The notes under the pieces were generated by a model, which made no database searches, had not been told where the DNA came from, and saw nothing but the letters and a program-made list of their open reading frames with translations. A stretch of DNA of 17,164 nt from Thalassiosira profunda (lineage: Eukaryota; Bacillariophyta; Thalassiosirophyceae; Thalassiosirales; Thalassiosiraceae): the NCBI GenBank assembly GCA_036939355.1, contig JALLAP010000327.1:1-17164 (forward strand). The letters run 5' to 3'. Position 1 is the first letter of the stretch, and the number at the start of each line of letters is the position of its first letter. Of the stretch, positions 8,034-17,164 are shown in pieces. A program made the position numbers and the translations under genes.

Positions 8034-8942
8034 TTAGATGCTTTGCTCGCTGTCTTCATCGCCTTCCATCAAAAGCTCCGCAAGGACATCCGACAAAAAT
8101 ATGTCGACCTCATCATCACCAGCCCCTCCCCCGCGGCCGCGCCTGCCCCTTCTTCCCCTGCCGCTCATAAAATATCGCTGCAATCCTGTCATCAAAATCA
8201 TTTCCGTGATGTAGTCGATGTCCCTCTCGTGCCGATGCTGCCGCCGCTCTTCGTACAGCTGCTGCATGCCCCGATCCCGCCTTTTGATGTCCCTCCCCTT
8301 GCGATCCCGGTGGGCGTAAAAGCAATCCCGCCCGAAGGGGCAGCTTCCCAATTCGCCAATCTCGAAGTGCTTGCACGGAATTTCCGATAAGCTCGCCTTG
8401 TAATTTTCGAGGATTTGCTCCTTCTCCTCATCATTTTGGGGCAATACGGACGATGGCACGACGTAGTCGCTGGCCTTGCGGCAGGTGGGGCAGACCCGGC
8501 GAGTGGTGCACTCTTGCGACCCCTCCGTCCGCCACTCCATTAAACATTTATAACAGTAGGTGTGACTGCAGCAGCTCAGCAATCCAAAGTTGTTTTGATG
8601 TTTGGAGAGGACCCGCTCCAGGCAGATCCCGCACACCGCCTCCCGGCTTTTCAGAGCGGCGTCGTCGTGCTTCAGCTCGCAGTACTCCCCGTAGCGGCAC
8701 TCTCCCGACGCAAAGTAGGGACAGGGAATTGTCTTCAATGCCTCCTCGCGTGATAGGCCATCAGCGTCGTGGGAGAAGCGGCACGCGTCGCCGGCGCGGC
8801 AGTAGCCGGAGTGGAAGAAGAATCGGCAGAGGACAGGGGGCGGCGCGGGCTTGGATGGCTTCTTGCCGCCGCCCTTCTTTCCCTCAGCATCATCACCCTT
8901 GCCCTTCATGATGGCCTCAGTGAGCTGCGCGTAGGTCTTCAT
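8034..8942 (-). CDS. Makorin-type CCCH/RING E3 ubiquitin ligase
   Basis: Single-exon gene; from the first ATG (8942) it encodes 302 residues. An in-frame ATG at 8909 has a better context (ATCATGA) and may be the real start. Makorins bind RNA through CCCH fingers and act as RING ubiquitin ligases. Order: CCCH finger 1 (C39, C48, C54, H58), CCCH finger 2 (C74, C82, C88, H92), a C3HC4 RING (C104, C107, C124 or C125, H127, C130, C133, C151, C154), CCCH finger 3 (C190, C201, C207, H211), a basic Arg-rich helix, an Arg/Gly tract (261-273), and an acidic tail. The finger-finger-RING-finger order matches makorins; the makorin-specific Cys-His segment before the RING is absent or reduced to a short linker. 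Upstream it shares a divergent promoter with the chorein-like gene. Confidence 0.9.
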   Translation of the reverse strand: MKTYAQLTEAIMKGKGDDAEGKKGGGKKPSKPAPPPVLCRFFFHSGYCRAGDACRFSHDADGLSREEALKTIPCPYFASGECRYGEYCELKHDDAALKSREAVCGICLERVLSKHQNNFGLLSCCSHTYCYKCLMEWRTEGSQECTTRRVCPTCRKASDYVVPSSVLPQNDEEKEQILENYKASLSEIPCKHFEIGELGSCPFGRDCFYAHRDRKGRDIKRRDRGMQQLYEERRQHRHERDIDYITEMILMTGLQRYFMSGRGRRGRRGRGGGAGDDEVDIFLSDVLAELLMEGDEDSEQSI

Positions 8943-9332
8943 GCATGCGTGTGCTTGGGTTGTGAAGGTGCAGTTGAGGGTTTGTGGCGCTAGCTGGGCC
9001 AATTTAGGTCGCGTTCCAAGCGGCCCGCGTCGTCGACACCCGAGATGATGAGAGGGCGGCTGCGAGCTGCAGCGGCGGTCCGGAAGTTGGAAGTGGCTTT
9101 GGCGGTTATTGCGCCAGCGCCAGCGGCTCGATTGAGCAATCGGGCAGAATCGGGAATCGGGCTTTGCAAATTGTAATGATGTAGCGCGGCAGCTCTTGAA
9201 TGAGAATGGGGGGCTTACCAAACCCACCCTTTCTTGGCACAAGCTTGAGGTGTAGAAGCTATGCTATTCTCCTCAGGCCGGATGCATATCTTTCATCACT
9301 CTGTTTCACTTTGAAGGGCATTCGCATTCACC
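8943..9332. promoter_or_regulatory. Divergent promoter between the makorin and chorein-like genes
   Basis: The 390 nt separate start codons on opposite strands. At 9129-9142 there is a perfect 6-bp inverted repeat, CGATTG-AG-CAATCG. It overlaps the first of three ATCGGG words (9139, 9149, 9156), and a TTGCAA follows at 9164-9169. The cluster lies about 165-205 nt upstream of the + start and 185-230 nt upstream of the - start. No gene or RNA is seen in the interval. Confidence 0.5.
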
Positions 9333-12169
9333 ATGGTGGTGTTCCAGGGCCCCAAGGCGATCCTCTCCTCCGCCATCGCCGGCGCCCTCGACGAGTACTT
9401 TGTCGTCGACGCCTCAAAGATCGAGAGCAATCTCCTCACGGATGCCAAGATTGTATTGCGCCACGTCGAGCTGCGGGAACAGGCGTCCCACATCCCCCTG
9501 AACAGCGCGGGCAAATCCACGCGGATAACATTGAATGGGCATGTCGAGGAGGTGGAGTTTAGTTGGGCTTGGAGCGTGGGCGATGCGGCGTGGGTGACGG
9601 ACGCGGTGCTGACTATATCTGGCGCAAAATTTGAGGCCCGGTTGGAGCACGTGGACAGGATCGAGGAGGCTGCAACTGCGGATGCACCTGCTGACGTTGA
9701 TGAGGGCACAATTGATCGGAGGGAAGCGTTCGTCAATCCGTCTACCATCGACAATGATTCGGCAAGGGAGATACAGCAGAAGGGCGGGATCTCGGGGTTC
9801 ATTGAGCGACAAGTGAAGATGATTATTGATTCGCTGACACTTCAGTTGGTAGACTTTGAGCTTCGCATCGTGTTGCCGCAGCAGGCCCCGCAGCCTGCAG
9901 ATGCATCAGACCCGGGAGATATGGGCGTAGATAGCACACACGCTTGCAACAAAGTGATTGCAGTTGGGGTGAGCAAAATTGAGATCCTATCGTACGGGCG
10001 GCAAGCACTCGACGGGGACACTGACGGCCCGTTGAAGCTGCGGCAGCGCATCAATCTCGACTCCTTCGCGTGCGGCATCCACCTGGAGGGACGAGAGGGG
10101 GGCGAGCCCATCGTTTCGTACCCCTTCATCGATCCGTTCAGTTACTGCGTCGTATTCAACCGGATGGGGGAGCGGTTTGGGGGATTCCTCTCCGGACTGG
10201 AAGTGACTGGCATCGGAAGAACGAAGGGTGCCTCCAACGACTTGGCGTCGATCACGGGCAGCGGATTTCGGGTTCATATTGGGGGCAGCCAATTCGATGC
10301 GTTTATGCGGCTTTCGGTACTGATGCTCGCGCCTCCGCAGACAGTGGATGAACAGAGCGAAAGTTTGGACGTTGCATCCTCAAATCATGCGACAACCTCT
10401 GAGCACGGCAGCGATGCCCCCGGAGCGGACGAGCCTTCCTCGTTTCATTTCCCGCTCTATTCGATATCGGTGGTGTATTTTGACGACACGCGGCTCACAA
10501 TCTCGGCAATCGACCTGAGGTACGTCGCCGACGGCACCGTTTGCTCGGCCGAGTTTGGAAGAATGGAGTACACCAGCGGAGCTGGCGGCCATGCATCGGC
10601 CACCCAAATAATGGTCACAGTCAGGCCCACTTTGAAGATGGCCATCGGATGCATAGAGGAAGTGCACGTACCAGACGTCCTCCTCCTATCCAGCCCGATT
10701 CGTTCGTCGGAGTTTTTCTGGGAGGGCAACACACTTGCAATGAAGCTCGATGCAGTCGACGTTGTCACTTTCAGCAAAAAGGAAGAAGGCACCGAGGCGG
10801 CTGGCGGTGGTGCGTCGATCACTGCGCCCCCGCTGCCGTGCAACATCGAACTGTTCATTCACAACGGAATGCAAGTCAAGAAAGCAGACGATGGGTCGTT
10901 AAGCAAATTCGGCAGACTGCGTCTGTACGCTCTGAAGGGCGAGGGCTTCTCAAAAGTCGCGTTTCAATGCGAGAGCTTCCACAACTATTTACTTTCGGTG
11001 TCAACAGTCAGCTGCTGCGGTTCGTTTCCGCTTGATCAGGCGAATACGATCAACGACTTCCTCTTCGCCGCAGGCGACATAGCTGTGAAGAGTGGTCACT
11101 CCACCGATGAGTGGATTTCGGCATTCCGGCCAAGAAAGCAAACAGAGTTATCGAAAGAAGCCCAGACGACTGTGAAAGAGACAACAAAGGAGTTGGCCAA
11201 AGAAGCCAGCAAAAAGGCGAGCAGAGCGGTGAAGAGGGCGTCGAAACATGAGAAGCAGCAAACCAAAGACTCCGGTATCAAGATGCCTTTTGCCAACATG
11301 TCGGATCTCAAAGTAACAATTTCTGTGGAGACATCGCACAATCTCGGCAAGGTGAATGATACGACACTGGCCATAAAGGCTTACGATGGAAAGGCAGAAA
11401 CGACCTCGAATGAGTTGGTAACCTATTACACGAGGGCTTGCCTCTCGCGAGCTCCTGACTTTATCTCGAACGCGGAAGTGCTAGGTCTTAACATTGTCGA
11501 TTCGACTGCGGGAATGCTATCAACGTGGGCTGGGATCGGGACGTTGGGATCTACCTTTGGAGCTGGTGGAGGCGTTGCAGGTAAGGTTTGGAGGAGTCTC
11601 TTCTGTTAGATCTACAATCCTTTTCTAACCGTCGTCCTCATTCTCCTTAGCAATCGCTGCGGTAGACGCTGTCAAAGGTAAGCTTTGCTCCACTGGTTGT
11701 GTCTAGGCACCACTATTGCTCGTTGCTTATCTTTTTTCACATCACAGGTACGATCGATGCTGGGAAGAGAGGTCGTAACGCGAGCGAAGGGGAACAATTT
11801 CACATGGGTGATCTTTTCAGAGGATTGGTGCAACTTGCCGTCGAAACGACTCAGGAGGGGGCAGCAATGCGAGGAAAGCGAGGAGAAGGGAATTTATTGG
11901 ACTGGACGGTGGGTGCTACGGCCAATACCACCGAATATGTTGTGGAGAATAAGAATCGATTAGGAGCGGCCGGAGCCGGTGGAGGTGGATTTTTGCTCGG
12001 CATGGCACTTGGCGGTCCCGTTGGCGCTGTCATAGGCGGTTTAGTAGCTACTGCGGCGACAGGGGCCACACTTGATGCGATCGATGCCGAAATTGACAAA
12101 CGACGAATCGAAGGCGGTGCGGAAGAGGCGGGCGAGACAGAGACTGCACTTGCATTGAAGGAAAAGTAG
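9333..12169 (+). CDS. Chorein/VPS13-like protein with C-terminal glycine zipper, three exons
   Basis: Exons 9333-11580, 11651-11677 and 11748-12169 encode 898 residues; both introns are 70 nt (GTAAGG...TTAG and GTAAGC...ACAG). The start ATG has a good context (CACCATGG). Residues 1-110 resemble a chorein N-terminus, as in VPS13/ATG2-type bridge lipid-transfer proteins: ALDEYFVVDASKIES, LLTDAKIVLRHVELRE, then a short beta strand and SWAW. The middle is beta-rich with many alternating strands. A Lys/Ala/Glu amphipathic helix lies at about 606-646, a Gly-rich segment at 727-749, and GDLFRGLVQ follows the last splice. Near the C-terminus (about 830-866) a glycine zipper (GAAGAGGGGFLLGMALGG) could insert in a membrane. 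It is much shorter than VPS13 (over 3000 residues). A lipid-transfer role is inferred. Confidence 0.82.
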
Positions 12170-12254
12170 ATGGCGGCAACTGCACAATGCAAAGAGATTC
12201 ACATGTAGACTTGACAGATACCTACGCCGCACGTTTCCTTCCCACTACTACCCC

Positions 12255-15200
12255 CTACTCCCCGCTCTGCTTCGTCCAGAGCGTGTGGTACAGTCCCCCA
12301 AGGTCCAGTAACTCTGAGTGAGTTCCCTCCTCCTTCACGCCACCATCACCCAGAACGACGATCTTGTCGCACCCCTTCACACTTTGCAGGCGGTGGGCGA
12401 CCGTGAGTGTCGTCCTAGGGTTGGTGTCTTGCATCCGATCGAGAGCCGCCTGCACGATCTTCTCGCTCTCGTTGTCAAGAGCGGCCGTTGCTTCGTCCAG
12501 GACGAGCAGTTTCCTATCAGGGACAGCGGTTCGTTAGAAGTGAGATTTGTTGCAGGAAGGGTCCATGACATACAAGCAAACTTACGGGTTCTTGATGATC
12601 GCTCGAGCGATGGCTACCCGCTGACGCTGGCCACCACTCAGCAGGCTCCCACCAACACCAATGTCAGTATCGTAACCCGCAGCGAACGAGGAGATGAATT
12701 CATGCGCATTCGCAGACTTGGACGCTTCGACAACCTCTTCCTCGGTGGCGTCAGGCTTGCCCAGCAGAATATTCTCACGAACGGTCCCTGCGAACAGGAC
12801 AGGCATCTGGCCCACGTAGCCGATGTGCTCACGGAGATGGCCGATGTTGATGTCGGCCACGTCCTCGTTGTCTACTTCAACAGCACCAGTATTGACGCGG
12901 TAGAAGCGTAACAGGAGCTGCAAAACAACAGAGTTGTGAGTGTGCGCGAGCAAAAGAGACAACGGATTGCCAATGTATCCCACTGACCTGAAGAGCCGTA
13001 CTCTTGCCGCATCCCGACCTGCCGGTAAAGGCGACAGACTGGCGCGAGTCAATGTCGAGCGTGAAGCCACCGCGGTCGCCCTTCCTGTAGTAGATCTTCG
13101 ATGCCGGACGGGTAGGGTAGGCAAACTCAATGTCCTTGAATTGCACCTTCCCCTTGATTTCCGGCTTTGTGCCCTTGTCGGAAAGCGGATCGTCCTCGTC
13201 ATCCACAACTCCGTCAGAGAGCTCGAACAACCTCGCGGCCGCTTCCAAGCCCTGCTTGCGAGCAGAAAAGTCTGCTCCGGACTGTCCTGCANAGCTCGAA
13301 CAACCTCGCGGCCGCTTCCAAGCCCTGCTTGCGAGCAGAAAAGTCTGCTCCGGACTGTCCTGCACCAAAGGAGCTGAACATGATGGACAGCAGCGCCACG
13401 AAGAAGTCGGTGAAGGCCAATGCCTGCGCGATCATCAACTTGATGCCAACCCAAAAGATGAGAGCAAAGGTTCCAAAGACAGCAAATTGAGCCAGACCAA
13501 ACGCCAAACCGCTCCACCCTGCCTGCTTCTTCTTCCATTTCATATCGGGCTCCAGAGAAACCGAGTACCTGTTCGCAACATCCTCTTGGAGTCCGTAGGC
13601 TTGCAGGACGATAATGTCCGCAAACGACCGTTCCAAGAGGGTGGCAGGACTGATCGGGCTGTCGTTCACCGGCTCTCGCGACGCGTACCTGGCTCGAATG
13701 TAGGACGAGCCCAAGATCAGAGGAACGCAAGCGATGGCGACGAGGCCCACTTGCCAGCTGTAGATCAGAGCCACGATCAGCCCGGCTGCGAGGCAGGAGA
13801 ACACCTGAATTCGCTGCCCTTGCGATAGTCCAGTGACGTTGGACACCGTCTCTGAATCCTCTTCAAGAGCAGTGGTAAGCTCGCCGGTAGAATGTTCTGC
13901 ATAATCAAACCAACCCATTGGATACCTCATCAGTTTGTCGAAGACGAGCGCTCGCATCCTTCGCGTCAAGCGGGAACCTGACACGCTTAGGCCGACACCC
14001 ATGCAGACATTTCCCACAAAGGAGAGGAATGCCAGCAGGAGGAACCACAAAGACAGCTCAAAATTGGTAGACCGCATCTGGTCGGCATCGCTGATGGTGA
14101 AAAAGTTGCCTGTGATCATGCCAAACAGAATCGCTTCTCCCGCAGGCAAGCCACCCACGACCATGCTGCCGGCGTAGCCCAGGATGGCGTATCCAGTGTC
14201 GGCCTTGCTGTGTTCTTTGAGGCGCGACGAAAGACCAGTCATGTCAGGACCTCCGTCATCGGCTTCCTCAACCTTCTCGTCCGTTTCGGCTCCAGGGATG
14301 GCCATCTCCTCGTCAGCGCCATCTTCAGCGGCAACAGACTTGGTCAGGGACGACTCTGGCCCTGCCACTCCAGCTGTCGCATCTTTAGAATGATCTGCAG
14401 CGTCGGCAGTCAAGCCCTGCCCTTCGCAAAGAGTCGCGTAGATGCCACCCAACTTCACGAGTTCCTTGTGCGTTCCCGACTCCTGGATCGACCCATCAGC
14501 AATCACAACAATCTTATCTGAGTTCAGAATCGTGGACAGGCGGTGGGCCACCGTGACCGTTGTCAGCTTCCTCTCGGCGCGGATTCTATCCAAGGCATCT
14601 TGTACGGTGCGTTCGGATGCAGTGTCCAGCGCCGAAGTGGCTTCATCAAGAATCAAGATCTTGGGGTTGCGAATCAAGGCCCTCGCAATCGAGATGCGCT
14701 GGATCTGACCCCCGCTCAGCTGGATGCTCGATCCGCTGTAGAATGTGTCGTATCCATCGGGCAGATCAGAAATGAACTCGTGCGCAGAGGCAGCCTTTGC
14801 GGCGGCCTTCGCCTCCTCATCAGTGGCCTCTCCATCGAGCTTGCCTGCCGCGATGTTGTCCCTAACCGAGCCTGGGAACAGACTGGGCTCCTGCGAGACG
14901 TAGCCAATGTTTGAGCGCCACCACTTTAGATTCACTTCCGTCAACGGAACGCCGCCAACCACGATGTCTCCACCAATTGGGTCATACAGCCTCAATAGCA
15001 GCTTGGACAGGGACGACTTGCCGGACCCGGAGGGTCCTACGAGCGCAATTGCCGAGCCTGACTCGACCTTCATGTTGAAATCCCGGAAGATGACATCCTT
15101 GGGCCTCGAGGGATAAGCGAAGACGACGTGTTGGAAGTCAATGCTTCCATCGTACTTATCGCCAAGCTTGGCTCCCTTAACGTCGTCCGTCGAGTCAATC

Positions 15201-16671
15201 TCCGGCGTCCTCTCAATCGCGCCGTAGATCTCAGCCGCCGCGGTACGGCCGAGGTTGATGGCGTTGATGCCAGGAGACATCAAGGCGAAGAACTGCGCTG
15301 TGAGGATCACGCCGTAAATGCACACCATCACCTCGCTTCCGTGGATGCCGCAATCCGTTCGGAACCAACAAGCGAACGGAGAAAGGAAGGAGGCTTCCGT
15401 CTCGGCTCGCTGCGCCGCTTGGTCCGTCCCAAAGATGAAGGCGAACGTGTACGTCTGTTGAAGGCAAATCAACATCAAATCAGCTCGATTGCATTCAACC
15501 GACATCACAGGCAAGGCATTTGTTGCACCACTTACCACGTAAAATAGAAACCCCATGATGCCCGTGGCGAGCTTGCTGTAAAACTGCGACCGCACGGAGA
15601 ACTTCTGCGCCCGGAGCTGCTGGTCGGTGTACCGGCCGGCGGCCCACATCTCCGCCCTTAGAGAAGCAATCGTCTTGATGCCCGTCAGCACTTCCGAAGC
15701 GAAGGCGCCCGCGGACGTGAATTCCACCAGCGCCAATCCCGAGTTCTTTCGAATGTAACACGAGACGATGCCGATGGCGATGCCAATCACGGGGAGGATG
15801 CACAGCATGAACAGGGCCAGGGGCGCGTCCAATCCGAAGGAGACGGCCAAACACCCCGCCGCAGACAGCAGGTTGGCGAAGGTGTCGGCGATGGACCGCC
15901 CCAAAGCCACCTGGATCCGGCCCAGGGCGTTGGCCGCCAGCACCGGCAGCTCCTGCGGATCCCCGCCCACGCTGACGTCGAACCACGCCATCTCCTGCCG
16001 CAGCGCCGAGCCCACGAACTTTTGACGGATACGGAGCGTCTGCCGCTCCCCGACGTAGGTCCACGTGGCCACGTAGGTGGTGCCGCTGACCAACGAGATG
16101 GCGCCCACGATGGCGAAGCTGTAGATGAGGGAGTACATTTGGTCCAGCAAAATCTGCGGGCGGTTACATATCAAATTGAATGTGTTATTAGTATGGCAGC
16201 GGCAGAGTGGGAAGGTGACACATCTTATGCACTCACGTCGATGGATCCTCCCTGAGCGATGATGGTCCCAATCTGGTTGAAGACCTCCAGAGACTGGGCC
16301 AGCAATAGGAGCCAGATGGGCATGGAAAGGCCGGCGATCCCGGCCATGACGGCGCCCAATATCATGAGCCACTTCTCCGAGCGGGTGGAGTACCGAAACA
16401 GAGCGAACAGTCCGATCCGCTTCTTCTCCTTCCCCGGGGCGGCCTCCTCCTCGCCCAGCTTGCTCGGGGGTGGAGCCGTGAGGGAGAGGGCCGCCTCCTC
16501 CTCGACGGGCGGGAGGGCCTTGATGCTCCGGAGGAACGTCTCGCCGGCGTTGGTGGTGCCCCCGCCGACGAAGCCGGCGTTGCCCGCGGCGAACGTTTGG
16601 TACGACAGCTCGCGCTCGAGGTCGGAGGGCCGCTTGGGGGCCATCCTTGTGGAGGAGGCCTTGAGCGTCAT
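12255..16671 (-). CDS. Full-length ABCB/P-glycoprotein-type ABC transporter, five exons
   Basis: Exons 16671-16237, 16153-15536, 15454-12988, 12917-12586 and 12513-12255 (minus strand); introns 83, 81, 70 and 72 nt. Exon 3 contains a duplicated 72-nt block around an N (13220-13364) that breaks the frame; counting one copy only gives 1345 residues. Architecture is TMD-NBD-TMD-NBD, as in multidrug exporters that use ATP to expel lipophilic compounds. NBD1: Walker A GPSGSGKSS (491-499), signature LSGGQ (597-601), Walker B ILILDE (617-622), H655. NBD2: Walker A GRSGCGKST (1138-1146), LSGGQ (1242-1246), Walker B LLVLDE (1262-1267), H1300. Both sites look catalytically complete. The N-terminus has an ~80-residue soluble extension. 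The start at 16671 (GCCATGA) is the first ATG; 16644 is an alternative. Its stop lies 85 nt from the convergent chorein-like gene. Substrate and membrane are unknown. Confidence 0.96.
13220..13364. repeat. 72-nt direct duplication flanking a single N, probable assembly artefact
   Basis: Bases 13220-13291 and 13293-13364 are identical as far as I can read, separated only by the N at 13292. The period is 73 nt, so it shifts the reading frame of the ABC transporter exon. The two flanks read the same linker (SGADFSARKQGLEAAARLFE) in different frames, and collapsing the copies gives an uninterrupted TMD2-NBD2 junction. This is what unmerged overlapping contig ends look like. Confidence 0.93.
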
Positions 16672-16887
16672 GGCCTGCTGCCTATATCTCTGCCGTGTCA
16701 AAGTTGCAGCGTTCGATTGCAATTCACTGGCCCTGGGTGCAGGAGGGTGCCCCTACGCGCCCCGAGAGTTCGCCACTAAACGCGGCCCGATGACCCCGTC
16801 GTTTGGTACAGGGCGTCCCTCTCGATGCAATGGCCGCCTTGCGGTGCGGCCTCGTCAATTTTATGAGGAGGAGGATGTTCGCAACAT

Positions 16888-16906
16888 GGTGACACCAGGT
16901 GACACC
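16888..16906. promoter_or_regulatory. Two GGTGACACC palindromes spaced one helical turn apart
   Basis: GGTGACACC occurs at 16888-16896 and again at 16898-16906, a 10-bp period. Each copy is itself an odd palindrome (GGTG-N-CACC). The pair lies about 217 nt upstream of the ABC transporter ATG. Identical symmetric sites on the same DNA face suggest a cooperative protein-binding element; this is inferred from symmetry and spacing. Confidence 0.4.
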
Positions 16907-16987
16907 TCAACGCGTCGGTCGGTCGGCGAGGAGGAAGTCGGCATGCTGAACTTGGTGCACTCGAGCTTTTGGAAAGCTTTGTTTCTA

Positions 16988-17112
16988 CTGAGGAATAAGT
17001 GAAAAGATACTAGGTTAGTTGAAAGATACCGCAAAACCGGAGCTCGCGGAATCTTCTGGCCATCAACTCTGTCGTCGGGCAGCGCTTCAAGCTTCAACTC
17101 TCTTCAACTCAC
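16988..17112 (-). other. Candidate intron in the 5' leader of the ABC gene (or of a neighbouring gene)
   Basis: Minus-strand GAAG|GTGAGT (donor beginning at 17112) matches the dominant donor in this window. A CTAAC branch-like element (17018-17014), a pyrimidine-rich tract and CCTCAG (ending at 16988) follow, giving a 125-nt intron. The sequence after the acceptor begins TAGAAAC and does not continue in frame into the ABC protein, so a 5' untranslated intron is the simplest reading. It could instead belong to a minus-strand gene ending here. Confidence 0.4.
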
Positions 17113-17164
17113 CTTCACCCTTGCCTGGGCATGGTGGCAGCGGCGGCGCCATGCCCCCGTCCGC

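Larger units (their letters stand above)
16672..17164. other. ABC transporter 5' flank / leader; no confident gene
   Basis: These 493 nt lie upstream of the ABC start. Short frames exist on both strands but none is recognisable. Contents I can point to: TTGCAA at 16717-16722, about 46 nt upstream of the ABC ATG; two GGTGACACC copies at 16888-16906; a GTCG-repeat stretch near 16914-16926; and a well-formed minus-strand intron candidate at 16988-17112. At the right edge an ATGG at 17131 on + and GCCACCATG at about 17149 on - could be starts of further genes, but too little sequence remains. Confidence 0.5.

Noticed and set aside
8943..9242. 100-residue N-terminal extension of the makorin
   Set aside because: It begins with a non-ATG codon and covers the divergent promoter; the first ATG is at 8942.
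13214..13377. A frameshift or pseudogene in the ABC transporter, or a real internal duplication
   Set aside because: The identical blocks meet at a single N and collapsing them restores the frame exactly, which points to an assembly error rather than biology.
342..16671. A functional cluster for sulfur and xenobiotic metabolism (MAPEG, YeeE/YedE, ABC transporter)
   Set aside because: The genes are interspersed with unrelated ones, on mixed strands with separate promoters; the grouping is most simply chance in a dense genome.
17131..17164. Start of a + strand gene (MVAAAAPCPRP) at the right edge
   Set aside because: Only 34 nt are available and the same bases on the - strand form a plausible exon ending in a GTGAGT donor, so a gene cannot be supported.
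1..17164. CRISPR arrays, insertion sequences, tRNA or rRNA genes
   Set aside because: No spaced repeat arrays, transposase frames, terminal inverted repeats or recognisable structural RNA sequences were seen.

Overview
The window is nuclear DNA from a compact eukaryotic genome. It is gene-dense: ten convincing protein genes or gene ends in about 17 kb. Spliceosomal introns are mostly 64-89 nt, with GTGAGT- or GTAAGT-type donors and CAG/TAG acceptors. Gene content (full-length ABCB transporter, SAYSvFN protein, phosducin/TXNDC9-like protein, makorin, chorein-like protein, eukaryotic YeeE/YedE) and moderately high GC would fit a unicellular stramenopile alga such as a diatom. That assignment is an inference; nothing here fixes the species.

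Layout, left to right. A 3' gene end lies on + (3-206). A MAPEG-family membrane protein is on - (342-914), divergent from a small basic protein made of two tandem 38-residue repeats on + (1160-1495). A five-exon YeeE/YedE sulfur transporter (1693-3146) and a two-exon phosducin/TXNDC9-like protein (3594-5028) are both on -. A SAYSvFN protein is on + (5405-6565). A hypothetical protein (6696-7763) and a makorin-type CCCH/RING ubiquitin ligase (8034-8942) are on -. A three-exon chorein/VPS13-like protein is on + (9333-12169). A five-exon P-glycoprotein-type ABC transporter is on - (12255-16671). The last ~490 nt look like ABC leader or promoter sequence and contain a well-formed candidate intron.

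Three intergenic intervals are clearly divergent promoters (915-1159, 5029-5404, 8943-9332). There is no sign of an operon or mobile element. A loose theme of thiol, sulfur and xenobiotic handling (MAPEG, YeeE/YedE, ABCB) and of membrane or proteostasis function (SAYSvFN, makorin, phosducin-like, chorein-like) exists, but co-function is not shown by the sequence.

One clear data problem is inside the ABC gene: a 72-nt stretch is duplicated around a single N (13292). It shifts the frame by one base, and ignoring one copy gives one continuous 1345-residue protein. The most unusual biological items are the tandem-repeat basic protein, the chorein-like protein with a C-terminal glycine zipper and a 27-nt internal exon, the phosducin-like protein with added Cys/His motifs, and several short palindromic motifs in promoters.
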